NCBI GenBank assembly: GCA_963969495.1
Contig: OZ018333.1
Span: forward strand, 89,705,865 to 89,769,864
Direction: 5' to 3'
DNA length: 64,000 nt
From: Ceratothoa steindachneri
Taxonomy: Eukaryota > Arthropoda > Malacostraca > Isopoda > Cymothoidae
The notes beneath the pieces are model-generated. The model was not told the DNA's origin, did not search any database, and was given only the letters and a program-made list of their open reading frames with translations. Positions 55,178-64,000 of the stretch are shown in pieces (the first letter of the stretch is position 1; every line of letters starts with the position of its first letter). A program made the position numbers and the translations under genes.

Positions 55178-57080
55178 ACCGAGGAGAGATCTCCCATCCC
55201 GGCCGGCTTCCTCCCAAACTCTCTAACCTTCTGCATCTGCAATTTGATGGGGAAATTTGTAAACGTTAGATTAGCTTTCTTTCTGCGCAGCGGATGCCAT
55301 CTTTCTTGTGCACAGCACGGCTTCGCAAGTTCCACTCCACGTCGGATGCTCTGCTCCAACTGGAAAATGCCGTCTGCGAGGCCTTCCTTCGTAGACACCT
55401 CTACGCCACGGTGTTTTTCGATCTGGAGAAGGCCTATGATACCGCGTGGTGATCGGTATCATGGGGACTCTCTACACGATAGGGGCGAACGGACGCCTCC
55501 TAATCTTTATATCTGAATTTTTGCGAGATCCTCGATTCCGCATACGAGTTGGGGGAGCCCTCTCCGGAACAGTGGAACAGGAAGGTAGTGTCTCGCTGGG
55601 AAGTGTCCTCAGTGTTGCACTCTTTGCCCTGAGCATCAACGGCATCGCCTGGCGACCGGTGCCTTCCGCACTCTCCCTATTGAGAGCCTACTTGATGCTG
55701 GGGAGATGCCACTCGCTCTACGCCGTGTACAGTGCATTATTCGCCTGTACGCGGGGGCGCGGCGCCTCCCTCAGTCACCACCAGCTCTCACTGCATCCTT
55801 AGCTGATCACGACGGTGCCTATGCCGCCGAGAGACGCGATTCATACCCTAAGCCCTTTGGGTTTAGGGCCAAAAAATTCCTTCGGTAGCTAAGTATAGCT
55901 CTCGGGCCGGTGTCGCGCTCCTGGTTTAACTCACCTTTGACTATTTGTCGCCACGCCTCTGCTCTCAAAGCTTCTACAGCGCTAGGAGTATTGCGTTCGG
56001 CCTTTTTGGAGCACACACTATTTCACGCTGGAATCGTGCCAGTGTATACGGATGGCTCCAAGTTCCAAGAAGGGGGGCCGATTTCTACGTCTCATCCCCT
56101 CTGTTTCAAGTCAGCATGGCTCTGCCAGGCTGAGCTGGTTGCACTTAACCTCTCTGTTCGGGAGATAACGCGACCTGCCCGGTTCGGAAACTGGCTTGCC
56201 ATTTATAACGCCTCACAAAGCGCCCTAAGTTCTCTCGGAGCATTGGAATCTTCACATTCCCTGGTTCGCGAGATCTGTGACGTCATGTTCTTGGCGAGCC
56301 GGGCGGGTGTCGAGCTTATCTTCTGCTGGGTTCCTGGACATTCTGGAATTGCGGAGAATGAGGGCGCCAAAGAATGCGCGATGACTGGGCGACTATACCA
56401 GCGTTTCGCTCTTCTTCACACCGATTACATGGCAGAAATATGGGCGCCTCTGCCGGCTGCTTGGTAAAGATGGGAGACAGTTTAGTAGAACTTAAAGTGG
56501 CGTGCCATTGCACTGCGACTGGTTCCATGGACCCACCCCCTAATGTCGTGACGGCTTCAGGTTGCTTCCTGTCGTCTCCTAATTGGCCACACTCGCGGGA
56601 CGCACAGCCATTTGCTGGAGTATACTTCCTACGGCCTGTTGTGAACACTGCGTTGTCCCCAAGACTTCGAAACATTCTTGTTGAATGTCCCATTCTGTGT
56701 TATCTTCGCGCATGTGAGCTGGGTCGCCATCGCTTGTCCCTTGTACTCGAGATGAGTTCGTTGATACTGACTTTTAGACTTTAAGCCTTTTGCAGAAAGC
56801 TAGCCTCCCCCTTTATTTGACTGTTGTTATTTGTAGGTTGTATGTTCCTACGCCAGGAAAGAGGCGGGCATACCCCCTGCCCCGGGGTTTGTTTCCTTCC
56901 TGTTTTTTTTTTGCTTTGTTTTCCTTTTGTTATTTTTTTTAGCCCTTCTCCTTTTTAGCATTATTTGTTTTCTTGTTTTTTATGTTGTTTTTTTTTTAAT
57001 ATAGCCTAGTAGTAGACTGTCTCGTATCCTACGACTTATGATCAAGCAAGCAGTCGCTAGATGGGCTCCCTAAAGAAAAA

Positions 57081-57886
57081 TGGTATCGCTATTACGTGAA
57101 TGCATTCGGGCCACTGCCGCAGAGAGGCTACTAGTGCCACCATTTTGGTAATACAACTCACTCCCTTTTGCAATTCCCTCACCAGCGCTCTCTGATAGGC
57201 TACACAATCTATGACCAAACCTGTAGGTCAGAATGGGTGACCATATCTCATGTTTGTGTGTCCCTGTCGTGCCCTCTTTTCATCAATATGTTCACCCTAT
57301 TGGGTCTCACCTCCAACATATATAGAGGAATATGGCTTTTTCTAAAAGGATCTATTAACCCTGTTCTCCTCTTTCTGAAACATGTCTCAGTGATCATGCC
57401 CTCGGTGGTGACCGCCAACAGATATACGCTCTTGAATTAAAAAAAATCCCATGCTTGTCATGCTCATTCCATACACAAGGAACAAAGTCGAGTCGCAATT
57501 TGAGCGCAGCAGCGGTGTATCAGTCACCACCGCAGCTAACTTTGCTTAGGATATCCTCTATTTAACATGAATTCTCACATATTCTTTTAAATTTCCGCGT
57601 TATTTTTACTTTTTACAGTTATATTCATACTGATTCTAGAACCTTTGAAATCACTTCGTTCTTTCAGCTCCTATCCCTTTGTCTAAGAAGTTTGTGGGTG
57701 TCTGATGAGGAATGCCTCAGTATATAATATCACATTATGTTAAGGTCATAATAAGGTGGGAGTCCTAAAGAATGAATTTGGGATGGGTGGGGTCCATGCT
57801 CTTTTTTCATATTGCAGAGATGCTCTCTTGTACACCAGAAAGATCATTAACGAGAGATTTTAAAATAACTAATTTTTCCTTTTCAG
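57081..57886. other. End of intron 3
   Basis: AT-rich. No gene beyond a 90-codon open frame (57168-57440) without features. A short family A-like shard (GTATCGCTATTACGTGAA onward) lies at 57087-57140. It ends in a good pyrimidine tract and AG at 57885-57886. Confidence 0.5.
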
Positions 57887-59284
57887 ATGAAATTGGGTTC
57901 GTCCAGTAATCTCGAAGTTATTCCACAATTAAGTGGTATGATATCACCTCGAGCCCTTTGCCCTAATCAGGCTGCTATAAAAGATATTAAAAAACATTCA
58001 TATAATCATACTGGTAAGAAGCCGTTCATATGCAACCCTTGCCCTTATCAAGCTGTAACAAAAACAGCTGTTAGAAGACATTCAAGCACTCATATTGGAG
58101 AAAAGCCTTTTAAATGCAGTTTTTGCCCCTATCAAGCTGCAACCAAAGTTTATCTTAAAAGCCATTCATATACTCACACAGGTGAGAAGCTTTTCAAATG
58201 CGACCTTTGTTCCTATCAGGCGGCAACAAAAGGTGATCTTAAAAAACATTTATATACTCACACAGGGGAGAAGCCTTTCAAATGCAGCCTTTGCGATTAT
58301 CAGGCTGCAACGAAATCAGCTGTTACAAGACATTCAAGGACTCACACTAAAGAGAAACCTTTTAAATGCAGCCTTTGCTCCTATCAAGCTGCAACCAAAT
58401 TTTGTCTTAAAAGCCATTCATATACTCACACAGGTGAGAAGCCTTTCAAATGCGACATTTGTTCCTATCAAGCAGCAAGGAAAGATCAACTTAAAAGCCA
58501 TTCATATACTCACACAGGTGAGACGCTTTTCAAATGCGACCTTTGTTCCTATCAGGCGGCAACGAAAAATCATCTTAAAAAACATTCATATAATCACACA
58601 GGTGGGAAGCCTTTCAAATGCAATCTTTGTCCTTATCAGTCTGCAACGCAAAGAGATGTTAGAAGACATTCAAGGACTCACACTGGTGAGAAGCCTTTTA
58701 AATGCAGCCTTTGCCCCTATCAAGCTGCAACCAATGTTTATCTTAAAAGCCATTCATATACTCACACAGGTAAGAAGCCTTTCAAATGCGATCTTTGTTC
58801 CTATCAGGCGGCAAAAAAAGATCATCTTAAACAACATTTATATACTCACACAGGTGAGAAGCCTTTCAAATGCATTATTTGCCCTTATCAGGCTGCAACG
58901 AAAACAAATGTTATTAGACATTCAAAAACTCACGCTGGAGAGAAGCCTTTTAAATGCAGCCTTTGCCCCTATCAAGCTGCAACCAAAGTTTATCTTAAAA
59001 TCCATTCATATATTCACACAGATGTGAAACCTTTCAAATGCGAATTTTGCTCTTATCAGGCGGCAAAGAAAGGTCAGCTTAAAAACCATTTATATACACA
59101 CACAGGTGAGAAGCCATTCAAATGCAGCCTTTGCTCTTATCAGGCTGCAACGAAAGTTCTTCTCAAACAACATTCATATACTCACACAGGTGAAAAGCCT
59201 TTCAAATGCAACCTTTGTTCCTATCAGGGTCAGAGAAAGGACAAACTTGTGGCACATTTAAGAACCCACACTGGTGATAAATAA
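57887..59284 (+). CDS. Zinc-finger gene, terminal exon (C2H2 array)
   Basis: Acceptor TTTTTCCTTTTCAG at 57886, phase 0, 465 codons to TAA. About 24 residues of linker, one finger lacking its first Cys, then 15 complete C2H2 fingers of the form CX2CX12HX3-4H. They are joined by TGEKPFK-type linkers, each 28 residues, and finger 16 runs to the stop. A probable sequence-specific DNA-binding nuclear protein. Fingers recur as a three-finger set (2-4, 5-7, 9-11, 12-14). The exon is undamaged, although the frame could start at its own ATG (57887) if upstream exons were absent. With exons 1-3 the product is 589 residues. Name and target unknown. Confidence 0.9.
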   Translation: MKLGSSSNLEVIPQLSGMISPRALCPNQAAIKDIKKHSYNHTGKKPFICNPCPYQAVTKTAVRRHSSTHIGEKPFKCSFCPYQAATKVYLKSHSYTHTGEKLFKCDLCSYQAATKGDLKKHLYTHTGEKPFKCSLCDYQAATKSAVTRHSRTHTKEKPFKCSLCSYQAATKFCLKSHSYTHTGEKPFKCDICSYQAARKDQLKSHSYTHTGETLFKCDLCSYQAATKNHLKKHSYNHTGGKPFKCNLCPYQSATQRDVRRHSRTHTGEKPFKCSLCPYQAATNVYLKSHSYTHTGKKPFKCDLCSYQAAKKDHLKQHLYTHTGEKPFKCIICPYQAATKTNVIRHSKTHAGEKPFKCSLCPYQAATKVYLKIHSYIHTDVKPFKCEFCSYQAAKKGQLKNHLYTHTGEKPFKCSLCSYQAATKVLLKQHSYTHTGEKPFKCNLCSYQGQRKDKLVAHLRTHTGDK

Positions 59285-59580
59285 ACTTTAAAGAGAAGCA
59301 AACTTTAATTCTCTACAAGCGTCTACTGAACTATTGCACCATGGGGGAATTCATCGAGTGCTTCCGTATTCGTCAGCCGAGCGTGAGGCGGCCCGCAAGC
59401 ATAAGGATGCTGCCCTACTCCTATTGTATTTGACTTATTGGTGTTGGTCGCATTCTCTGGGGGAGGGCTGGCGGTCGAGAAACAAGGGAATGTCTTTGCT
59501 AAAGAGGTTTGGAAAAGAAACGGTAGAGTTGACGAAGGATGACACTATAGGCGGCTTTAAGAACTTGGAATAAAAATATT
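59285..59580 (+). other. 3'UTR of the zinc-finger gene
   Basis: No intron signals. It ends near a poly(A) signal. It contains a small open frame (59334-59573) judged incidental. Confidence 0.5.
59569..59574 (+). promoter_or_regulatory. Candidate poly(A) signal
   Basis: AATAAA, 285 bases after the stop codon. It is the first such hexamer in the 3' flank. Confidence 0.55.
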
Positions 59581-59892
59581 TACCCTAGGTAGGTGTTTTT
59601 AATGCAAGAGAACCCACCCCTCCTCTGCCTTGCATTGGAGAGGGGCGGAGCCCCATCCTCTACCTTTATCCATGGTCGTTGTTATAGCATTCATGATCTT
59701 TTGACCCCTCTCTCACCTTCCCCCCATTTCCTCTTTTTCTCTTCCTTTCCCTCTGGGACCTTTTCTTTCTTCATACGTTGGTTCCAGAGAGGCTCTGACT
59801 TTCTCGTGGTGAGGAGGCCTTTCCGTGGCCCTTGGGGAGTGTGGGGGACTAGTGCTGCGAACTACACTTTTAATGCAGCCCTCTATATCTCT

Positions 59893-61400
59893 TAATGCCA
59901 AACATTTATTCAGCCTTTCCTCGTTCGTTGGATCCCTATGCCAACGATGCAGACCCGCATTTAGATTATCCCCACTTGCCAAAGTGGATGTGTCCGAGTT
60001 AACCAAACATTTTAGTTCCGCTGTGGTGAACCCCGCTTTATGTGGCCATGAGGTAGTGGTGATATCGCAGTCGAGGTGTCATCTCACACTCAACACAATC
60101 TTTTGCGAAATCAGTCTTCTAAATTACAAGTTTGCTTATCTGTTTTACCCCATCCACGTCTGAATTTTTCCAAAGGTAACATGCATTCAAAGGAATTAAG
60201 GAACCACGACCTCACCCGTCCAAAGAGTAAGGTTAGTACCCAACGATTCACTCATAAACACAGGGTAACTAAAACTGTAGGCTCTGCTAGTCTCAACTGC
60301 CACATTTATTTTAGCGTTCGAACGTCATCAACTGCCTCTTTTTATTAAAGCTGCAAGACTCGTCTCCTGCCAAGCCCCTACCTTGAACTACACATAGTTG
60401 CTTTAATTGGTTCCCTGTATGAATTGTAGTTCTGATTACCATGGCCTTGAATGCCCCAAATCGCCGTGCCTCGTCGAAAATCTGCCCAGTGTTCTTATAT
60501 GAAAAAGTGGTGCTCGCTTTTGGCCACTGCGTATGGACGTGAGAAAGGTTAGCCAACGTGCTTGAGCACAAACCATCTCTTCGCCGTCTCATATCAGATA
60601 TTTTCCGTGACGCTGAACAAAACGGGCCGTCTCGTTCGAGTTCCGACACCCCTGAAGCATCGCATCGCTCATCTACCGTTAGTGCCAGACGTATTCTCGA
60701 TATACCGTCCAAGCATCGATATCATACTGAGATAATTAATGTCGCTTCCCTCTTCCCGGCAGCTCAACCTGGGAGTGCCGCTCAAGGCGAAACACTTCAC
60801 ATCTGACGTTATCTGAAAGAATCTATTATATTGACCAGTGAATGTTGTTCTACCCGGCTATGGTACCCAAACCCCTGTGGTAAGAGGAGGGACTCTTCAC
60901 TCGGGTCATCGGTCACCAGTAAGCGGGTTGCCTCTGGAACTGACTCGGCTGAGCCTCGAGAATTTTCAATAGAATCTTTTCCTGTTGCTGAATATTCTCT
61001 GCCCCCACTCAAGCCATTCACTGGGCCTAAGCCCTTTATCGGTCCAAACGGTAGCAGAAATCCACCCAGTTCTTCGTACTTTACCTATATCGCCTGCTCC
61101 ACCCACTCACCCTCCTACTCGTGATCCGGTGGAAAAATAGGTGATATTCCATCATCGTCAGCTGCGGTTGTTGAATTAACCCCTCAGACATTGAAAGCGC
61201 CCGCAGCCATTAATTCCGGATCTACCGTCCCAAAATCTCTTCTTGCCCCAATTTCTGCCGGGCTGTGCTCTCCAATTACAGGCAGGGCTTCGGCCGGTTC
61301 CTTGAAACTAATGGACAATTCACCTGTCACTGCACCTTCCAGGATCTTTTATCTTGTAATAGCAGGCTCTTCCCCCAAACCTTTTGGGCCGCACTTCCAA
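59893..61400 (+). pseudogene. Family B ORF1, copy B2
   Basis: ATG at 59893 (MPNIYSAFPRSLDPYANDAD, cf. SAFPRSLDPYSNEID in B1). The region absent from B1 follows at 59990-60310 in broken frames, then AFERHQLPLFIKA-like coding at 60310. The first knuckle is lost by a deletion at about 60400. CMNCSSDYHGLECPK survives at 60418-60460, and the Ser/Pro tail at 60560-61330. Several stops. Confidence 0.7.
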
Positions 61401-61419
61401 CATAACATCAGAGAGAGAG

Positions 61420-62242
61420 TAACGCGTGCGCAGAGGCCTAGGGATTATCTCACAGAGGAGAATACCTTCAATCGGCGTCTTTAGATAAACTTCCTGCGCG
61501 ATAAAACGAGCCAAACTAGAGCCCAGGAAAAGATCAGCGAGAGGGTGCGAAGTTGACGTCCGCTGCGCCCCTTTAGATGGAGTGGGACCCACTTCCGGCG
61601 ACCCCGTATGTAATTCCCAACACGGGCATGAGAAAATCAGTATTCACCCGAATCAGCTAAGGACACGACACGCAATTCTCAAGCGAATCCCGCACCCCAA
61701 GGGCTCGCAGGTAAGAAACATTTATTCAGAATTAACGACAATCGGCCAACATGAAGACTCGTCCTTCTGCATTAACCAACTCAGCTCCTTCCGGCGAGAA
61801 TACTCCCTCGAGGATCACCATGGAAATTGTAAGACAATTACGTATTTTCTCGATATCAATCTCGAAGAGGCGCGACGCTATTCGACCTCGAAGATTCGCC
61901 CATGATCGCCTCCTCTCGTTTTCTGTCGATTAGTCATTTGTGCATGCTCGCTGCACTTGCCGAAGCATCTATTTAAATCAATTAGTCTGGTGTATTCACC
62001 ATAGTATCTCCTTTTTTGTTAAAATTTATTGTTTGTATAGTAGTAAAGATTATTTTTGTTTCTCCCGTTTGATTCTCAGAACCACATAGTCATATGAATG
62101 AATCGGCCAAAGGTAGAATAAGCACTCGTATATATTTTCGTTGTGACCCACGCCAAAAGGGGGCATTCCCCCTCGCTTTCTTGTCGCATCATTTCCCCGC
62201 ATCCAGGTAAGCAAGGGAAGGTCATGGAGCTCAGACCTGACC
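61420..62242. mobile_element. Unidentified insert in B2
   Basis: Separates two adjacent parts of family B ORF1. It holds a 60-codon frame (61751-61933, MKTRPSALTNSAPSGENTPS) and a TATTTAAA box at about 61970. It ends near CTGACCAACGACAG. It may be part of an LTR element (LTR plus gag start); terminal repeats not identified. Confidence 0.45.
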
Positions 62243-62289
62243 AACGACAGATATCTACTGTGGTATATAACCATCCCACATAATATTCT

Positions 62290-62594
62290 CCATTTTACAA
62301 TGAAATTGTCAAGGCGTTGTTTCTAAGTGTGAAGAACCCAGTTTTTTTTGTGTTTTTTACCTTTCTGACTCCACTGTCAGTTATCTTCAGGATAACCAAC
62401 ATGGGACCCGCCCTTTTCCGGCGGTTGCTTGGTTTTTGTATTTTCAACTCTAATGCTCCTGTCGGGCGCTCGTCTCATGATGGAGTGTCAGTTATGGTTT
62501 CGTCATCCCACCACGTATCTCCCCTTCCCTTTCACATTACCCTCCAAGCTTTTGCCGTGGGGGTTATTCTTACGAGGCTTTTTACTATTTGGTC
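62290..62594 (+). pseudogene. Family B ORF2 start, copy B2
   Basis: Start of the endonuclease (SILQWNCQGVVSKC-like, from 62287), the LFRRLLGFCIF loop and VSSSHHVSPLPFHITLQAFA. It stops at FTIW, where A9's 5' end begins. Confidence 0.65.
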
Positions 62595-64000
62595 CCCGTA
62601 AGGGGCGCTGCGATTTGGCTTCCTGGCCGCCGTGCTGACGGGACTCAGCGCCCCGTCCAGCCACAGCTTAGCCCCTTCTCCACCTTTCTCACACCTCTTC
62701 CCTTTCCATACAATTTCTCCCACAACTTTCTCTTGTCAGCCTCTAATTTCACAGGGTAGACGCCGACCAGCTTCCTCTTATCCAACCATCCCTGATCTGA
62801 GTTGAGGGAGAGGGGGTCAACGCCCCTAAGCTCCGGTGTGCGATGGTGAGTTTTTAACAACATGCTTCACCTTCAGATTCCCTTTCTTTCTCCTTCACTA
62901 TCATTTTTGCGCCGTGTCTAAGGTGGAGCAGCCATGCTGATGGGCTGCCAGGTCACTAGGCGAGAGGAGTAACCTCAAATCGCGGCAGCTGGTAATGACA
63001 GCCCCGTATTCACCCGTCTCAGAGCGGGCTACTCCGTAGGGTGATGTGCGTTTGCATCCCGAGCTATAAAATCGGTCACCATTCCCAATAATTATTTTAA
63101 AAATATATATAATAATCGCACACATTACTTTCCTCTCGACCATCATCGGAGCCACCCTCAGGCAGCTCCACGGCAAAAATTGAGGTCCCCTCCCCCCCCC
63201 ACCGCCCCGCCTATGTGTTTGCACAGGGGACCCTCTGAAATTCTTGTATATGAGAGCAGGTTTACTCCTCACATTTGCATACGAGTGCAGGGAAGTTTCC
63301 CTTACCCCCTTCTCTGGTGCGACTTGCTTATTCTAGCGGAACTCGCCACTTTGCTTCCCAAGGGAAGAGCCAAAAAGGCAGGCAAGTAGTCAGCCCGACC
63401 ATAATTGACCGCTCCCGGTGGGAACGGTGCGATAGGGCAAACACCCTTAGCGGGCCGAGGGCAGGGAGGGCCCTTCGGCCCATGCTTTGAAAAGACCTGC
63501 GGGCATGCATAATAATCTTAGAGGGGGTCACCGTACTTGCCCCCACCACTCTCCCCCAAGGGATGCCGGTTCGCTGGGCAAAGACAGACGAACAACAGTA
63601 CACGAATGGGGCTCGTAATGTCTCGGCGGGAGGGGGGGGGGCACATGGATGGCCCTCTTGAGAGGACATGGTTCCTGAGGTGATCCAGCCCCAGATGATA
63701 CGATCTTCCATGGGATCGAACCCGAGCTCAGTGGCAAGCACAGAACACGAGTCAGCCCCTATTCAAGCTCTTTCTAAGACTGTTCGGGTCCTTGAGGTCT
63801 CACAAAGAGAGGGGGTGAATCTCTTCCTGTTGTTGCTCCTGTGACGGGCAGGACCTTCTCCATTTCAGAAAAGGATATGGCCAAAGAGAATCATAAGGCA
63901 TCACCTCGGTGCTGCCGGAAGATGTTCTCGCTACGCTCTACATGGACGACCTTTCGATCTCTTTTGCCGCGGCCCAGATGCCAACTCTGGAGCGTCGACT
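62595..64000 (+). mobile_element. LINE family A, copy A9 (runs off the window)
   Basis: Complete 5' end (CCCGTAAGGGGCG), 5'UTR to about 63710, the beginning of ORF1, then an abrupt jump at about 63896 into the RT palm (GITSVLPEDVLATL and YMDDLSIS, 63899-64000). An internal deletion of several kb relative to A7 has therefore occurred. The catalytic box YMDD is intact. Confidence 0.85.

Larger units (their letters stand above)
52100..56760 (+). pseudogene. Family A ORF1 tail and ORF2, copy A8
   Basis: The ORF1 C-terminal tail runs to about 52700. The endonuclease has MLGASPLPAFLGYKGF and VAMQLHLDRRYTAISAYIPP, with LLLADLNGRH before a stop at 53138. The linker is at 53430-53800 and the RT fingers at 53860-54150, resuming at 55182 after the solo LTR (AGFLPNSLTFCICNLMGKF). 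ATVFFDLEKAYDTAW is at 55400. Palm from NINGI onward is deleted, including the catalytic box. RNase H is at 56030 (VYTDGSKFQEGG) to WVPGHSGIAENEGAKECA. Non-functional. Confidence 0.75.
51668..57080 (+). mobile_element. LINE family A, copy A8
   Basis: 5'-truncated in the 5'UTR and lacking the RNA-binding and knuckle part of ORF1 (junction near 52125). It retains the ORF1 tail, endonuclease, RT (with a solo LTR at 54153-55177) and a palm-to-thumb deletion near 55648. RNase H and the 3'UTR with stem-loop 57003-57018 follow. It ends AGATGGGCTCCCTAAAGAAAAA at about 57080. Confidence 0.85.
59735..62594 (+). mobile_element. LINE family B, copy B2
   Basis: Aligns with B1 from near its 5' end (GGTTCCAGAGAGGCTCTG) through ORF1 to the endonuclease. 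It is interrupted by an unknown insert (about 61420-62242) and cut at 62594 by the 5' end of A9. It retains the ORF1 region deleted in B1. The left boundary is approximate. Confidence 0.8.

Noticed and set aside
58095..59027. 310-codon ORF in the second frame of the zinc-finger exon
   Set aside because: It is open only because the 84-base finger repeat is in phase. The C2H2 frame explains the sequence.
59334..59573. 79-codon ORF after the zinc-finger stop
   Set aside because: Lies in the 3'UTR before the poly(A) signal, with no recognisable domain.

Overview
The window is animal genomic DNA, most likely from an arthropod and plausibly a decapod crustacean. The organism call is inference: it rests on intron-containing host exons, AT-rich host DNA, the mix of I/Jockey-group LINEs, CR1-like, piggyBac, Tigger/pogo, mariner and Tc1 relics, and the style of the LINE zinc-knuckle proteins. 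There are no operons or prokaryotic signals.

One host gene is visible: a C2H2 zinc-finger gene on the + strand. It has a first coding exon at 28196-28258, exons at 28407-28556 and 34163-34321, and a terminal exon at 57887-59284 that holds 15 good fingers plus one degenerate one. All junctions are phase 0 with AG/GT borders, giving a predicted 589-residue protein. Intron 1 is 148 bases. Intron 2 (5.6 kb) and intron 3 (23.6 kb) are almost entirely transposon.

The rest is a transposon graveyard. LINE family A is the dominant repeat, about 6.2 kb when intact, with an ORF1 carrying CCHC knuckles and an ORF2 with endonuclease, RT, RNase H and a C-terminal CCHC. Its copies are A1 5196-6386, A2 8483-8605, A3 10080-12690, A4 14800-17361, A5 28884-33485, A6 38030-39670, A7 39671-42730 plus 48445-51667, A8 51668-57080 and A9 62595 to the window end, with several small pieces. 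LINE family B has copies B1 42731-48444 and B2 about 59735-62594. Family C is a Jockey-like LINE at about 2410-5150. LTR family L has three pieces (1-1409, 6387-6550, 8606-10078). DNA transposons are pogo-like 13088-14747, Tc1-like 18378-19378, Tigger-derived 19607-20379, piggyBac 22796-25588 and mariner 34500-35432.

Nesting can be read directly. B1 sits inside A7 with a 13-base target duplication. A solo LTR (TG...CA, 4-base duplication) sits inside A8 and itself contains a hAT-like MITE (8-base duplication). A 43-base family A tail sits inside A7 with a 14-base duplication. A9 starts inside B2. Every transposon gene seen is broken, so the zinc-finger gene is the only locus here that looks functional.
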